From NCBI GenBank assembly GCA_018398765.1, contig JAHBMJ010000063.1, positions 1 through 37,661 of the forward strand: DNA of 37,661 nt, written 5' to 3'. Source of the DNA: Chromera velia (lineage: Eukaryota; Sar; Chromeraceae). Below, piece after piece: positions 10,571-23,683 of the stretch. Position 1 is the first letter of the stretch. Every line of letters begins with the position of its first letter. The notes under the pieces were generated by a model. That model was given only the letters and a program-made list of their open reading frames with translations. It was not told where the DNA came from and made no database searches. A program made the position numbers and the translations under genes.

Positions 10571-12289
10571 AAAGCGAGTCGTTCTTGTTGTGTCTATCGC
10601 GTGGCTTGTTTGTGGACGGAGCACTGAGAGGAAAAAGAAGATGTCCGAGTTCCCTTCAGGCAGGAAGAAAGAATGAATAAAATGCGTGCTGTTTTGACTC
10701 CTCACGCAAGTGCCTTCCCTTGTCCACTCCAACGTCCCCCTTGTTCGCTCCTGGCGCGCGGCTGTTCTCTTTTTGCGTAAAAAGCCCTTCCATTTCCCTG
10801 TCTCCCTCTTTGCCTCCCTCCGATACACATGAATAGTTTTCCATCCGCTCTTCGGAGCACACAAGAAGGAGCCGGAGGAGCAGCCACAGAGGCAGTCGCG
10901 ACACAAAAAGGCACTCTAGGCACCCATGCAGCATTATTGGATTCGTTTCATGGGTGCAGTGCGGTGGGGTTCTTTCTCACTTCTTTGCATCCATGAATCG
11001 GGTCTGGCGGTTTCTTCTCTCTCGGCTGAGCAGAAAAGAGAAAACCAGGGTGCCAAAACGACTATTCCTGTTGACCAAACAAACAATAAGGCAAGAAGAG
11101 AAACTGAAGAGGAAAACGCTCTGTAGAGAGAGACTAAGGAATAATGCTAGTAAGGAAGAAGAGGAGCAATGGAAGGACAAAAGAAAGTTTGACAGAGAGA
11201 CATTGTTAGTCTGTCGATGTGCTGGCTGGCTTCCGCCACTTCTGCTTTTTCTGTTATTATTTTCTTTTCGTCTGTCTGTCTACATCAGTCTGTCGTCTGG
11301 CACCATTCCACTCAAAAACCGGAAAAACACGATACGGTTGTTTGTCTTGGGAGAGAACACATGGGAAAGAGATCAGAAGAGTCAAGCAGAAAGAATCGCT
11401 CTCCTCCCCCACTCACTGTTTATAAAAAAGACGTTGAAAGGGATGCACACAACAACACTTCGGAATCCACAAGAGGAGGAGAGAGAAGCAGAGAGGAAAA
11501 AGAAAACAATGAAAAGGAGCAAACGACCAAGACGTGGAAAAAACAAATTTGAAAGACTGTATATCCAAGTAGCACTGCGTTATTCTCTCCGTCCGTCTCG
11601 CCATACTCTTTCGCTCTCTTCTCTCTTTCTCCCTGCGCCTTTTCTCCTCCACCTTTCTCTCTTCTCTGCTGTGGATTCGTGCTGCCTGCCTGCATGCCTT
11701 TTTCCTCTAATGCACATATATGCATTCATCTGCACTGCCCTCGATGGTAGACAGACGATCGAACAACCTAACAGGGAGGAGGGGATCTCCTCCCGGCTGC
11801 GTGCGTCAGTCTGGTTGATCAATCGATGTGCATGAATCGATGATTTAGCCGAGTTTTCTGGTGAATTTTCGAATTGAGAGAAGAGAAAAGGTCGGGGCGC
11901 AGGTTGGGAGAGAGGGGAGGACTGTTTGCAGCCACTAGAGAATACGCGAGACTCGTGCAGTGTTTGAAAAGAAAGCCTAAAGTTACCCCCGATGATCGAT
12001 TGAGTCCATCTGCTAATGTGGAAGACGGCAGGTAACAAAAGGAGGAGGTGTTGATAGGGGCTGATCAAAGAACATCATGCAAAACGCTAAAAAGGACATA
12101 TACAGAGGTGGGGTAACCCGTTCGATCGATCAAGTGTGCAAAAGAAAGTTGGAATTGATGATCGGTCGAGTGAGAGGTGTTACGCCGCCGGTGCGGGTAA
12201 GTTCCCAGGGTGACTGTGGGCCCTATGTTTCTCTGGGATTCAATGTGTGACTCGTTGTATAAAAACAAATTTGAATGAATGTGTTTCAA
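10199..12289. other. Spacer without recognised gene
   Basis: The stretch lies between the plus-strand candidate exon and the 3' end of the large minus-strand gene. It contains TTTC repeats (about 10335-10350), a GT tract (10541-10568) and long purine/pyrimidine-biased blocks. The longest open frame (10954-11835, plus) is Lys/Arg/Ser/Phe-rich, without domain or splice support, and I treat it as a product of composition. From about 12240 base composition turns AT-rich. Confidence 0.5.
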
Positions 12290-13095
12290 TTATTTCCTAG
12301 ATCATTTAATTTTAATCGTCGCAAAAGCTGTGAGTGTGTTCGCTCTGTGATTTTATATCATAATATAATCATCATCATATGTCATCTCCACCGGCGTTTT
12401 CAAAGGTGTGCTGACCAGCTTTAAGTGACTCAATTCATTCAAATTTATATTTGAAAATATCTTCCCAATTTGTTATAAGCCGGATATTAAAAGCTGGTCC
12501 GGGGGTACGTTTAGACTCTAAAAGGCATGCACGGAATCTTGTTGTTTAATTTTAAAATATGTTTTTCATTTTATATTGCTTTATTGATTGATTGATTGAT
12601 TGATTGATATGTTCCGCCCTAGGGCTTTAATTAAATTAAGCTAGAAATTAAGACTTCCCTTTACACTAATCCGTGGATATACGTCGTGGTCCTGACAAAG
12701 ATTGAAGGCAATGGCACCACGTTGTTCTAGAGACTGTTAAATTACTAGCATTTATCAATTGATATATAATTAAATTAATAAAATATATAGTGAAATAGTT
12801 AAAATGCATTCCACGAATCTACGTTTAAAAAACTGTTTCTAGAACCGTTCAATACATATATGCTGAGATGTAAACTAGGACCCAACCAACCTTTAAACCA
12901 GGGATGTAAGGACTAGGCTAGGGTGCAAAGCAACTTAGCAATAAACGACTTTATGATTTGACCATGACTATCTGTGCGTTTCGCAATTGAGGAGGGATAT
13001 CACTGGAATAAAAAAAATATAATGCCGTGTCAATGCGCAGGAATGACAAAAGCAAACAAAAACGTTAGGAAAAAAACTCTGACAATTTGATATAA
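12290..13095. other. AT-rich island between convergent genes
   Basis: Composition changes sharply to AT-rich, with many short A/T runs and no open frame of note on either strand. A TTGA tetranucleotide repeat lies at about 12583-12608. The island sits beyond the 3' end of the minus-strand ARM/ConA gene. Similar islands occur at about 22790-23170 and at 25690-25949 plus 34396-34860, each between genes. Confidence 0.7.
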
Positions 13096-13176
13096 ATGAA
13101 TGAATTCTTTGCCCATGATAGCATTTCTAGCTGCATTCTGGCGTGTCTGCAGCACCTCCAGCTACAAGTTTTTACC

Positions 13177-13496
13177 TCAGACAGAAACAGTCATGAAAGA
13201 TTCCTCAAAAGTCTGTTGGCCTGTCTGAAGGACATCGGTTGCCCCGACGACTTTAAAGCTCTCATCTCGGGTGACCGCAGCTCCTTTCCCAGACGACGCA
13301 GAGAGAGTCTCTTTCCTCCAGGGAGTCCCGCTGCTGCAGCTGCTGAGGGTTCATGTGCGAGCGCGTGCAAGCCTCTCTGTCTCCTCACATACGCCGCGGA
13401 GGGCAAAGTCAGTCTGAGGATTTTTCTGTGCGTGTATGCAAAAATGGAAGCGCGTGCGGGCCCATAGGTCGCTAAGTTGGCTAACGCCCTCAAGGC
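13177..13496 (-). CDS. Tentative last two exons of the ARM/ConA gene
   Basis: Exon 13496-13393 starts after gcgtgcag in phase 0, as exon 11 requires. It opens ALRALANLATYG, a good ARM-repeat helix, and runs to a GTATGT donor. A following exon from about 13336 would read SSGKGAAVTRDESFKVVGATD and stop at TGA 13179-13177, but its acceptor (gcagcag) has no pyrimidine tract and the intron would be only about 55 bases. Immediately after that TGA lies GAGGTAAAA, a possible donor in another frame, so the gene might instead continue. Downstream (lower coordinates) I see no further coding sequence, only the AT-rich island. Confidence 0.4.
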
Positions 13497-13713
13497 CTGC
13501 ACGCACACAAAAGATAAATACGATTAAGCGATGCACACACCTAGCTGGACATATTTGCATACCTTCCGCTTACAACTTGGGCGTTGTGGGGGGAAAACCG
13601 CAAGTGATCAGGATGACATTCGTCGCCAGATTTATCGGCTTTGTGAAGAGATTCAAGACAATTTCTTCCATCAGATCGATCATCATACACATGGAAGAAG
13701 CCATGGAGCGTAC

Positions 13714-16344
13714 CTCCGTCTGGCACTCAATAAAGGCGACCCTGGAGGCGAGTGCCGCCTGCACGTTGCATGCGTGAAGTCTCCTGGCGGCTTGGTCAGG
13801 CATTTTGCTCCTCTGGGACCTGAGTCTCTCAACCACTTTGTCGGGCTCAAGCGCACAGCCGTAAATCCTCAAGTCTGCCATCACCCCGAAGGCCTCTGAC
13901 CGAGTCAGCGTCGAGTTGCCTACCGCAAACAGGAGAGAAGGCAGCTGGGCGTCCTGTAGAACGACCGACCTGCAGACCGTGTTCATCGTCAGTTCGTCAC
14001 AACAGGCAAAATGATTGAGGTGTCCGAGAAGACAAAGCGCAGAGCCATTCAAAGACGATTGAAGACAAAAACAGGACCACAAAAGATGAGTAGATGTACG
14101 AACACACAGCTGTATACGCATGATCCCTAGATCAACCTCGACAGATGCAAAGCTGGAGGTGGGAAAGTTGAATGTCTGACCGGCATTCGATTGACAAACA
14201 TGGTTGTTTGAATGAAGCATGCACAAAGGCCTAGACATGTATGTGTATTTGTGCGAGGGGGTAAATGAATGCCCAACCATCTGCCGTCGCAAAGGTAAAC
14301 ATAGATGCATATGCTCTACAAACCATGTATCTGTGTGTGTGCATGTATGTGTGTATGTGTTCTATTATGTATGAGAGACCAGTTGTCAATGCAGAAACGG
14401 ATTGAAGGAGCGACGTCTGTTCCCTTCTCCCCTGAGGCCTCGGAGGAGAACGACGGCAAGTGTTGGACCACAGTCAGGAGATGCCACCTGCATACATCGA
14501 GTCAGTCAAAAACACACATTTATTGGAGTACATACATTCAACATACAACAGGCATGAGACGGAATCGAGAACCGCTAGGACACTTCACCTGCTTCTGGGG
14601 AGGTACCGAAATTGACTGAACGTTCTTTTCATGCAGAGGCATGAGGCAGGCAGGGCGAACTCAAATTCTTTCTATGTCCTCACTTCCAAATGATCCAGCC
14701 GCCTCCTCTCCGCGGGGCTCATGGCACTACTGTGCTTTTTCAGTCCATGAAGGGAAGATGCCCAAATGAGAAAAATAACCCCCCCTAACCACCCCCCCCC
14801 CCCNNNNNNCCCCCCCAACCCCCCCCCCCCCCCTCCAAGGGGCCTACCCAGGTTCCATTTTTGGAACATCCTCGACTTCCATCTCCATTCCGTCGGCGAG
14901 AGTAAGAAACCACCTTCTGTCCTCTGAAACGAAAACAACCCTCAGTCTTTCTCCACCGCTCTCAAGCAGACAATGTGCGTGTTTCCGTACCCCTACCCCC
15001 CCTGCCGTCCCCCCCTTTTTGAAATTCAGGTCGGGGGCGTCTGCCAACGGCCAGAAGATCCACACTGACAGGCTCCAACCGGGGATGGGCCTTTTCTGCT
15101 GCATCGGGACACTCGACTCTCTGTCCCACGCATGTCTAGGTATACTTTTTTGTGCGAACGTATCAGAGAAGCAGGCTTGCGTTAGAAGGGATGGAGGTCG
15201 CAAAGGATCAAGACCATCCGGGTGCAGGATGATCACCGAAGGACCTGTAAACTTCACACCCCACGTACCATCATACATTCCTGTTCCTGTCTCGACAGGC
15301 CTGAGAGCAGAGTTCTCTTTCTGTTGCGCTGCTCGAAGTTTAGTGTGTTTTTTGTCTTGGGCGATGCCGAAGGCCCCAAAACCCGCATTGTTTCCGTTCT
15401 CGTTCTGTGGCTTTTCCTTGATCCAATTCAAGCTTTGCTTTTGATCCTCTTTCCCCGTCTCTACAGACTCTGTTTCACTGCTGCCAGTGGCATCATCGCT
15501 CTCATCGGACTTCCCGCTTCCTTTCTTCTCTCTTTCTTTTCTGCCACTCTCCCCAGTTAGAGCCAAGGGAAGCAAAACGTTCGCGGAGTCCACGTCGACT
15601 CTACCACTGTTGTCAAATTTGAGCCAGCACACGAGGCGCTGAGGTGCGTAGAGAAGATTTGCGATGCACACACACGCCTCACGCGCCTCACTTGCTGCGC
15701 CCCTAGCGAGAACGTTGATCAAAGCCGGAAACATGTCGGCTAGAACTCTTTCTTTGTATTCAGTACGAAGCGCAGCCTTGGAAAAGAAACTCAGATACAG
15801 CATTGCTGCAACAGGGCGGGTGTAGTGGAGAGCTGCGGACATACTGAGAGGGGGAACGCGAATCTGTACTGTTAGGCCCTGAACAGTCAACGTTTCTTTG
15901 GAGAAATTTGTCTCTTCTCCCGACACAACCTTCCACCCCGGGGCAGTGTTTCGCCAGGCTCTCTCAACAGCCAGACTTTGCACACGTCTAGCTGCTGTCT
16001 TCTTTTCTCCCCGTCTGCTGGTGAGCTCTTTTCCCTCTTCCTTCACACTTCTTTCGAAAAAATCCCCGAGAATCGGGAGTGTGTCCGTCATCTCGGCCTC
16101 CTTCTTGTCTCTCTCGAGCAACACTGCCGGGTGCTGCTCCCATAAGTCACCGTACACAAGCCTGTACTTCTCTTCAGCTGTCAGAAAGGAGGCGTTGAAA
16201 GACTCCTTCTTCCGTCTGGCCTCTCTCCTCAGGGCCTTGGATTGTTCCTCCTGGATGCGGAAATCGACCGCGAGAGACGTGCACTCACGCCACCCTCGCT
16301 CCATCTGATTCCACCTGCAGGAATGCACACACACACTTACACAG

Positions 16345-16380
<36 letters not shown>

Positions 16381-18160
16381 ACACAGTCACACACACACAC
16401 ACACACTTACACAGTAAGAAAGAAAGAAAGAAAGAAAGAAAGAGGGTGCGCACGGAGAGTATAGGAGAAGAACTGTGTGCGAAGAAATGTCTTCTATTCC
16501 TCCGTGAACGATGAAGAACGAGCGAAGACGAAGGAGAAGCTTTTTTTAATTATGAATCACAAGAAAAATTCCGGAAGCAACCAACCGTTTGAGAAATTGT
16601 TCCTCTTCATCTCGAGAGAGGCCAACCGCAATCGGGTCAGCACAAATACACACAACGTGTGCAAGGAGGGAGATGTCTCTCTCTGTTGTCTCCCGCAACA
16701 ATCCCATCAGTTTTCGAAACGTAATCAAACCCTCAGGTCCCGATCCACGCACCATTTCCTGCTTGTTTGCACCTCTACTTCTCTGCAGCCATGCTTTTGT
16801 TTTGGATGCCATCATCTTGTTGAGTGGGTCATTCGGGCGCCCTCCTCCCTGCAGAGACCCATACACAACCTCAGCCCCCCCCTCGGACTCTAAAGTTCGT
16901 AGAATGATTCCCACAGGCCCAGGCTCCCCCTTCAACCATGCACCCTCCTCATTCCTTCCAAAGTTCCCGTTCGGGTCGCCACTCGTATGCAGACCGGCAG
17001 AAGTGACTCTCGAACGCCTCGAGACAGAACGACCCCCACCCCCCCTGTCGGAGAAGGAGAAAGGGTTCGACACCTGACTTCTCCCGTCATCTAGACCCCT
17101 CAAAGAGGGCACTTCTGATGTTGCATCAACCCGGAACTTTCCTCCCTCTGTCAACGCACCCCCCCACACCGAAGCTTTCCCCCCCTCCGAGTGAGCGTCT
17201 GCCTCGGTGGGAGCGAGGGAATATTCGGTGTCACTCCTGTTCAGGTTATTCAAACTGAACGTTCTCTGCCTCCCACCCCCAAATCCAAACTCCGTGCGAA
17301 CACTCGCCATACCCACAGTGGTCCTTCCCCCCGCAGCGACTGAAGATGCTCTACTGACAGACTCGCCCTGAAACGTCGTCGTGCCTCCCCACCCATTGTT
17401 TCCCCAGACGAAATTTAAGGGAACAGCAGTGGAAGAGGCAATCTGGTCGCCTGCGTCCGAAGGCGGGTATCCCGGGCTGCTGTCGAAGGGGTGGTTGTGG
17501 GGATGGGAGGCCACCAAAGCAAGAGTCCTGAGCACACTTGTCTCTATCTGTGTGATGATTTTCTTTCTCTTTTCAAGCAGTCTGCTGGACGTTTGTGCCC
17601 TCAAGGAATTGAAATGGATTTGGACTTTCATCAGGGCCTCCACCTTTGTCTTGGAGCCCTTCTTCTTCAGTGCGGTCTTCTCAGTGATCTCCTTCAATCC
17701 TGAGGTTGTGTGGAGATCCACGTCGTGACCAAATTGCTTGAACTGACTCACGGCGTCCTGCATGAACTCAAATACATACAAATAAGTGAAGGGTGTGTAC
17801 ACTTTTACACATGTATGTATCTATGGATGTTTTATGTGACACACAACTATTTTTGGCACCTCCGCAGGCTCTCTGTGATTTATTTGTTATATGTCGTCTG
17901 ACGCCAAGTGCAGCCCTATCGATGTACTGCACATCTGATCTTTCGCAAAGGGCGATGAGGTCTTGTGCATTTGAGCTTTACGGTAGATCAAAACTGAATC
18001 ACGCATGGACTGCATCTGTAGGCTCTTTCGTCGCAGATGTCTTCCCCCATCTGTGCGTCTGTCTTTGTGGGCGTGCGTGCGAACGTATGTATGCATGGGT
18101 GCATGCATACATGAATATGCACTTATCGGCCTGCCGTGCACAACACATTCTAAACCACCG

Positions 18161-18223
<63 letters not shown>

Positions 18224-21200
18224 AAGAGAGCGCAAATCTCGGCAGCTTACCGCCTCTGCAGAGTCTCGGCTGGCGTCGCAGTCATCCGCCTCTCCATCCT
18301 CATCCCCGAGAAGATCAGCTCCTGCTTTCCTTGCTGCCCCAGACGCCCCCCCTCCCCTTCCCCTCGAACCCTCAAGATGGTAATCTGTTCCATCAGTTTG
18401 CAGTAGCTGCGCAGGTGTGCCGTCCTCCCCTCTGCCCCCCTTGCCTCCGCCCGGGGTCACCTTTGCCCTCTGCTTCCTTTCCCATCTTCTCGCATCTGCA
18501 AAATAAATTTTCAAATCACCCAACCGCTGGAAGAAGCGGCTCTCTAAAATTCTCTCCCAGATGCGCAGCCGTGTCAACATCTTTTGGGTTGGCCGGGTCA
18601 TTGCCAACTGGGTCAGTGTGTCTGCCAGAATGAGAACGTAGTCTAACTGGCTGTCTGCACTTATCTGCAACAGCAAGTCCAGAATTTGACCTGCAAATGC
18701 CCCCCCAAACGATGGATGTCTCTGCACAAGGTCGCTGCCAATAGCTGCCCTTACGGAAGGTATGACAAGCTTATGGATGAACCTTTCAGGCAAAGCAAAC
18801 GCAGCGTCGAGGTGTCTGAGGTCTTCATGTGAGAGGAGAGTTGAGGCGAGGGGATCACTGAGGAGCTGCCAGACACACCCAGACAAGTAGCCGAGGAACT
18901 TAAATTCCCACTCGGCGGAGGACTCAGCGGAGGGCAGACTGAATCTGTCTAGGGGACCCGCGTCTTTCTTCACTGCAGACCCTTCTTTTGCACCCTGCTC
19001 CTTGCCCAGTTCATGAGGATCGATGAGACCGGGCAGACGTCTCCTGATGATTGACTGGGCGCGGTCACTCCAGAGACGTGTGATGGAAGCACAGAAGGAG
19101 TGCATTGAGTGGACCTCCTCCGATGACAACACCTGAAAGAAAGAAGAGAGAGTGTCGCGAACTATCTCTCATACGAGGAAGACATACATTTGATCATGTA
19201 CCAGGTTTTGGCCTTCAAGGAGAAAATGAGTCCCTCAGGCTTCGGATGCTTCTCAATGAAAACTTTTCTTCAGAGAAAATCAGTCAACATTCATCGAAGA
19301 TGAGCAGTAGAGAGGAAATACTTCGAGCTGAACATCGACACTTCAAAATGCTGTTTGCACAAAAACTTCGGCATTTGCTCCTCTCTCACTCTTCCATGCT
19401 TCGCTTGCTTAGTCACTGATCGACCCAGCTTTTGCATGCATGCTGCATGTGCATGCATGTGTGTACGCACCTACCTTGTGTATGGTGTGTCGCGCTGCCT
19501 CGAGCACTCCCCTGCTCTGAGAGTCTCTGCTCAACTTTCTCATCACCTCCGCGGTAGTCTCGCGCCGGCACACCCAGAGCACGAGACGGCAGGTTTCGGC
19601 AAGCACCTGCATGCACACAGGCGGGATGCGTACGCGCACCATGCACCATCGGGGTCAGAGCATACAAAGATATATTCTATTAAGCAAAACCGGAGACTGC
19701 ACTGTCTTTGCGACAGATCCAGAGAACGAGATGTCGAGCATCTACAAGCTCCTGGACATTACACGAACGAGCGACGAAAAAAGGATTATCCATTCTCTGT
19801 GGAAAGGAGAGAGGACTCCCCTTCGGACTGCAAAAAAAAGCAGACGGATGCAAAGGCAATCAATCAAAAGTCAGACTTGCTCATGAACAGATCACCCCAC
19901 CCCAAGCCGAACACGCACCAGCACGCACGGCCCCCCATCGCGTGTATGTATGCATTCGATCATTCTTGTAGGATACAAGCAATGCACTCACCGGGACACT
20001 CTGGGCGTTTGAAAGGATCGCAGCAATGACTTTGAAGTCGAGGCGAAATTTGAGGCCCCAGAATGCAAATGTACCGAGGAGACTCGCAGTCTGTCTCATG
20101 GACGAGTGCAGAGCGAGGGCCTGGGCCTCTTGCAGAGTTGCCATCTGAGACATCGAGATACCTCCCGGATCGTCCCACCTGCATCAAAGAGTAAAATTGA
20201 ATCCTCTGGTTAGTCGTTTGTTGTGTGTGTGCGTGTGTGTGCGTGTGTGCGCGTGTGTGTGCGTGTGTGCAATTTTCTTGTTTTTGCGTATGTGGAAGGC
20301 ACGACTTTCCACTTTCTCTTTCAGTTCTCTTGCAAGCGTGCACCTGCCCATTCTGACCTGGTCAGATAATGCAAGCCGCTGTGTCTCTGCGCGGAGATCT
20401 CCGATAGATGCCGTCTCTCCACGACCGCCGGAAGCATCGCGTCCTCCCCCGTCTCCCCGCTGTCTACCACTGCCCCTTCAGGGTACCCGGACTGGTCCCC
20501 CCCAGTGCCCTTCAGCTTCTCTGCCCCACCCTTTCCATCAATCTCCCTCCCGGTCTCTGCACTCGTTGACAGAGGGAGGGAGAGCGAAGACATCCGAATG
20601 AGCCGACTCCCGATCTGCATGAACATGTAATGAGAAAGCAGGGTGGATTTTGTGCTTTCATTTGGTGCGATAAACGTATTTTTCTGATTGAATCCGGAAG
20701 CTTGAAGGATCCATCAGAGTGTCACCCAGGTGTCAATCATCAAACGGGAAGAATCAAAGAAGGAAATTTAACTGCATGGTCAACAGACATGTGTGAGAGG
20801 TCTGATCAAAAGGGTCTTGGTTCCCCTGGGATTGTCTGTGCCAAGCACTTAAGTCGGTGAAAGAATGATTTTATGCCTCCTTTTCTGTGATTGATCCGCT
20901 TGGTCTGTTTGACGGTCTGACCGTGGAGAAGTATTTGCTCATTTGCTCGGGCACGTTGGCAGAAAGCAGGTCGTTCTTGTTCTCTATGTTCCGAGTCAGT
21001 GCCGCAAAAATCGAACACACCAGAGCTGCTGACTCCTCGACCTGCGCAGACGGACACCAAAAGGTGGACATTCAGTTTCAGACACATCAAAAGATACATG
21101 CAGGAAGTGTGAAACTGCGGATTATTTCCGCGAAAGAATGGACAAAAAAGCAAATGACGCAAAGGGCTTCAGACTCCCCCAACATGTGAGGACAAAGTGG

Positions 21201-22125
21201 TGAGCGGAGTCACTTTCTTCGGAGATTCATTGAAGGAAAAAAACTGGCCTCCTATACAAAAATGGGTTTTACTCCCACACTATCAGAGGACTCATGTATG
21301 CACGAGAGAAGAAGTGGGGTGCAACAGACACCCCGATGAACAGAGCAGAATGAGAGAAGTGGTGGCAGGAAATTTTCACAGACAAGGAAAGCCTCAGACT
21401 CAACACAATTCCGAAACGCACAAGTGGCCTTCCTCTCAACAGCCACATAAATGAAAGAAGTACCATTGAGAAACAAAATATTCGATCGATCCATCCCAAC
21501 CACGAGGGGGGCCTCCCCGTCTGACCGACCAAGATGAGAGAGCTACAGAGAAAGTTGATGACAGCAGGGGAGTTTCCCGCAATCATGGGGTGGAGGTCTC
21601 TGAATCTTGCCATTGCGTAGAAGATCTCACACGCCCACAAGTGCCTCTCGGCCAGGTGTCGCTGTCTCTCCCCCTCCTCCACTGCGGTGTCCCCTCCCCC
21701 GTCTGCTTCCTCGCTCGCCGTTTCGGCAGGATTCCTCAAAGCAACCATCAAAACATCCCTAACGATGGAATACTTCGCCAGTTCTTGCCTGAACCTCCTG
21801 TGATGAAGGAATGACATCATGATGCGCAGAGCCAGGCACTTCCATTGTTCATCATGGCGCCGAAATGCCCACATGAGACAACGAAGTGCCCCGTGGTCGA
21901 ACAACTTCCCGTCAAATTCAAGAGCTTCCGCGTGCTCCACCTGCCCCTCATGCCCTAACTCCTTGTACCTGTCTCTCTTTTCCAGGCAGATAATGTCCGC
22001 CTGGAGCCTGTAGTAGGGCCTGAAGCGGAACCCCTTCTGGAAGGCTGCGCTCTTGTGAGCCATTTTGAGCCGCTCGTTGTCGTGCGCCAGGGGAATCTTC
22101 CTCCGTGGTCGGATCTCGAGCCTGT

Positions 22126-22160
<35 letters not shown>

Positions 22161-22705
22161 TTTGCAGATTTGTATTTTTGCATGCAGATATATACATGAC
22201 AGATATATATGCACACCTGCAATCCAGAAAACGTGATGCCAAAGGATTCCTTGAAGACACTCCTGAAGTCCTTCATTTTTCCACAAATTCTGATTTCACA
22301 CTCAACCCTGCTTCCCCACTCCAAATCGCCCCCGTGTACAGCTCGCGCTCTTCCGGAGCAAACAAATAGAGAGACAGAAAGCTTGTAGGAAGGCATGCAG
22401 ATAGACAGACCGGCAGACAGGCAGGCAGACCGTTGCGAAGACAAGTTCACAAGGGAGAACGCACACACGCCGTCAGCCAGGAGCATGTCTTCAGATTTTT
22501 CGGACATGCATTGGAAGATTAATATATATAGGCCATGCAAGAGAGAGACAGTGAGAGCGGGCGCTGACCATGCTCGTTCGAATTCCCTGAATCTGTCCTT
22601 GTCCGTGAGGTGCGTCGCGTGAGGTGAGGTGATGTCCTGTAGCTTGTAAATGAAAGTCGTCGGAGTGGTCCCAGAGAGGTTGGCAGAGCTACCCTGGTTG
22701 CCCAT
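13714..22705 (-). CDS. Large ARM/HEAT-repeat protein with concanavalin-A-like (LamG-type) domain
   Basis: Eleven minus-strand exons join with matching phases, 5,310 bases or 1,770 codons: 22705-22569, 22121-21530, 21041-20922, 20614-20358, 20178-19992, 19606-19475, 19132-18251, 17757-16586, 16314-14848, 14487-14380, 13969-13714. The start is ATG at 22705 (MGNQGSS); Gly2 and Ser6 fit an N-myristoylation site, suggesting membrane attachment. Exon 2 (residues about 46-243) has ARM/HEAT-like helices (GALRCLMWAFRRHDEQWKCL); another ARM-like segment (EAREACVCIANLL) lies near residue 1360. A ConA-like sandwich spans residues about 1545-1730 over exons 9-11: GWSLSVWIFW, CLLESGGERLRVVFV, then WHLLTVVQHLP, RFCIDN and FGVMADLRIYGCALEP, the typical closing strand. 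ARM repeats around a ConA-like domain are the layout of BEACH proteins (neurobeachin, WDFY3), but no BEACH, PH or WD40 sequence is seen. Introns hold CA/GT microsatellites and the gap at 14804-14809. Exon borders are read by eye. Confidence 0.75.
14804..14809. other. Assembly gap (six N) inside C-runs
   Basis: The gap is flanked on both sides by long C-runs (about 14791-14834). It lies in the intron between exons 9 and 10 of the ARM/ConA gene, so it does not affect the protein. Confidence 0.95.
16326..16444. repeat. (CA)n arrays followed by (AAAG)n
   Basis: CA tracts interrupted by TTACACAGT units are followed at about 16418-16442 by AAAG repeats. They lie in the intron between exons 8 and 9 of the minus-strand ARM/ConA gene. 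Confidence 0.9.
18161..18230. repeat. (TC)n(TG)n(AG)n compound microsatellite
   Basis: Three dinucleotide tracts follow directly on one another, in the intron just after exon 7 of the ARM/ConA gene. Confidence 0.9.
20219..20272. repeat. GT/GC-rich microsatellite
   Basis: GTGTGTGC units are repeated with small variations, in the intron between exons 4 and 5 of the ARM/ConA gene. Confidence 0.8.
22124..22157. repeat. (CA)n microsatellite at a splice acceptor
   Basis: On the minus strand this is a GT tract that runs straight into the acceptor gtgtgcacag before exon 2 of the ARM/ConA gene (exon starts at 22121). A GT tract here replaces the usual pyrimidine tract. Confidence 0.9.
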
Positions 22706-23683
22706 TCTGCTTTCTCTTTCTCCCTGATTTTAAAACAGTAAGTGACGATCTTCGGACTGTTCTTGCTTGCCTCCCTCCTGTTCCGATTCGGTCAATCAAT
22801 ATTTTTCTGTTAATTATTCACTTTCGAGCTGACATGAATAAAGAGTGAGTGCCTGACGTGCCGATGGGGTGGAGTCGAGACAGGAAGCATGTGAACTTCA
22901 GGGATCCACCTCAATCTATTTCATGAGTTGGAGTTGAGGCAAGAAACTCTTCGTGCGGCTTTTCGATTGACTCATTTAAGGATCGAGAAAAGGCATTGAA
23001 ACAGTAAGAAGATGGCTCTTGCCTCGCGTCTTTTCTCGTCATTGTATACAGACCTCGATCGCTCGACGTCATGCATTTCAACTTATATATGTATAGATAA
23101 TTATATCAATTAAAATTAAGCATATGCAGATATATATATATAGTTTATATATATTATATATAACCTACACTTTTTGATTAAAATTCGCTCGTCCTGCGCG
23201 CATATCAGCGCGCGGATGTTGGTATGACAAAAATTTATAAAGCAACCCGCGGCCAGGGCCCCGCAAAACGCGGTACTTATAATCGATTTTTTGCATGTAA
23301 TGTTTTTGCGAGTGGTCCGTGAAAACGCTTTGCTGGCGCATGTTGGTGCATATCTTTCGGAAATGCATTGAAGTTGTGCCCCTCATGCAGAGAAGTGGGG
23401 CACTTTGTATCAGAGATTTCGCTCTTCTGGACCAAGCTCACTGCCTTGTCATGCAGGCTCTTTTCGATGTGTGCACGCCATAAAACCGGCTGGGTAGCCG
23501 GCCGGTTGGCTGGCAATTAAGCTGCCTCCCGAGCAGAGAATTGCATCGCCACTGTTGGGACTCTGCGACAAGTCAGAAGATCACCCAGAACCGTTTGCGA
23601 GGAAGAATACACCTCCCGACTCTTGAAAACCTTCTTTTCCATAACTGGCTTTTGCCTACATTTCCCCTACACTCTTCGACAAG
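22706..23683. promoter_or_regulatory. Divergent intergenic region (shared promoter zone)
   Basis: The region separates the start of the minus-strand ARM/ConA gene (ATG at 22705) from the start of the plus-strand cysteine-rich gene (ATG at 23684), so both promoters must lie here. The core at about 22790-23170 is AT-rich with TATA-like runs (23095-23163). A GC-rich short inverted repeat (ccggctgggtagccgg, about 23487-23502) lies nearer the plus-strand gene. The promoter role is inferred from gene orientation only; no transcription start is marked. Confidence 0.5.

Noticed and set aside
10954-11835. Plus-strand frame of 293 codons
   Set aside because: Lys/Arg/Ser/Phe-biased, no domain, no flanking exons in phase; treated as spacer.
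14672-14938. Extra exon between 14848 and 14487 of the ARM/ConA gene
   Set aside because: Exon 14848 joins exon 14487 directly in phase and continues the ConA-like strand (EPG then WHLLTVV); the intervening segment gives a stop or a wrong phase and contains the N gap.
22210-22395. Extra exon (ending FGITFSGLQ before a GT) between exons 1 and 2 of the ARM/ConA gene
   Set aside because: Its phase does not fit either neighbour, while exon 1 joins exon 2 directly with a whole Trp codon.
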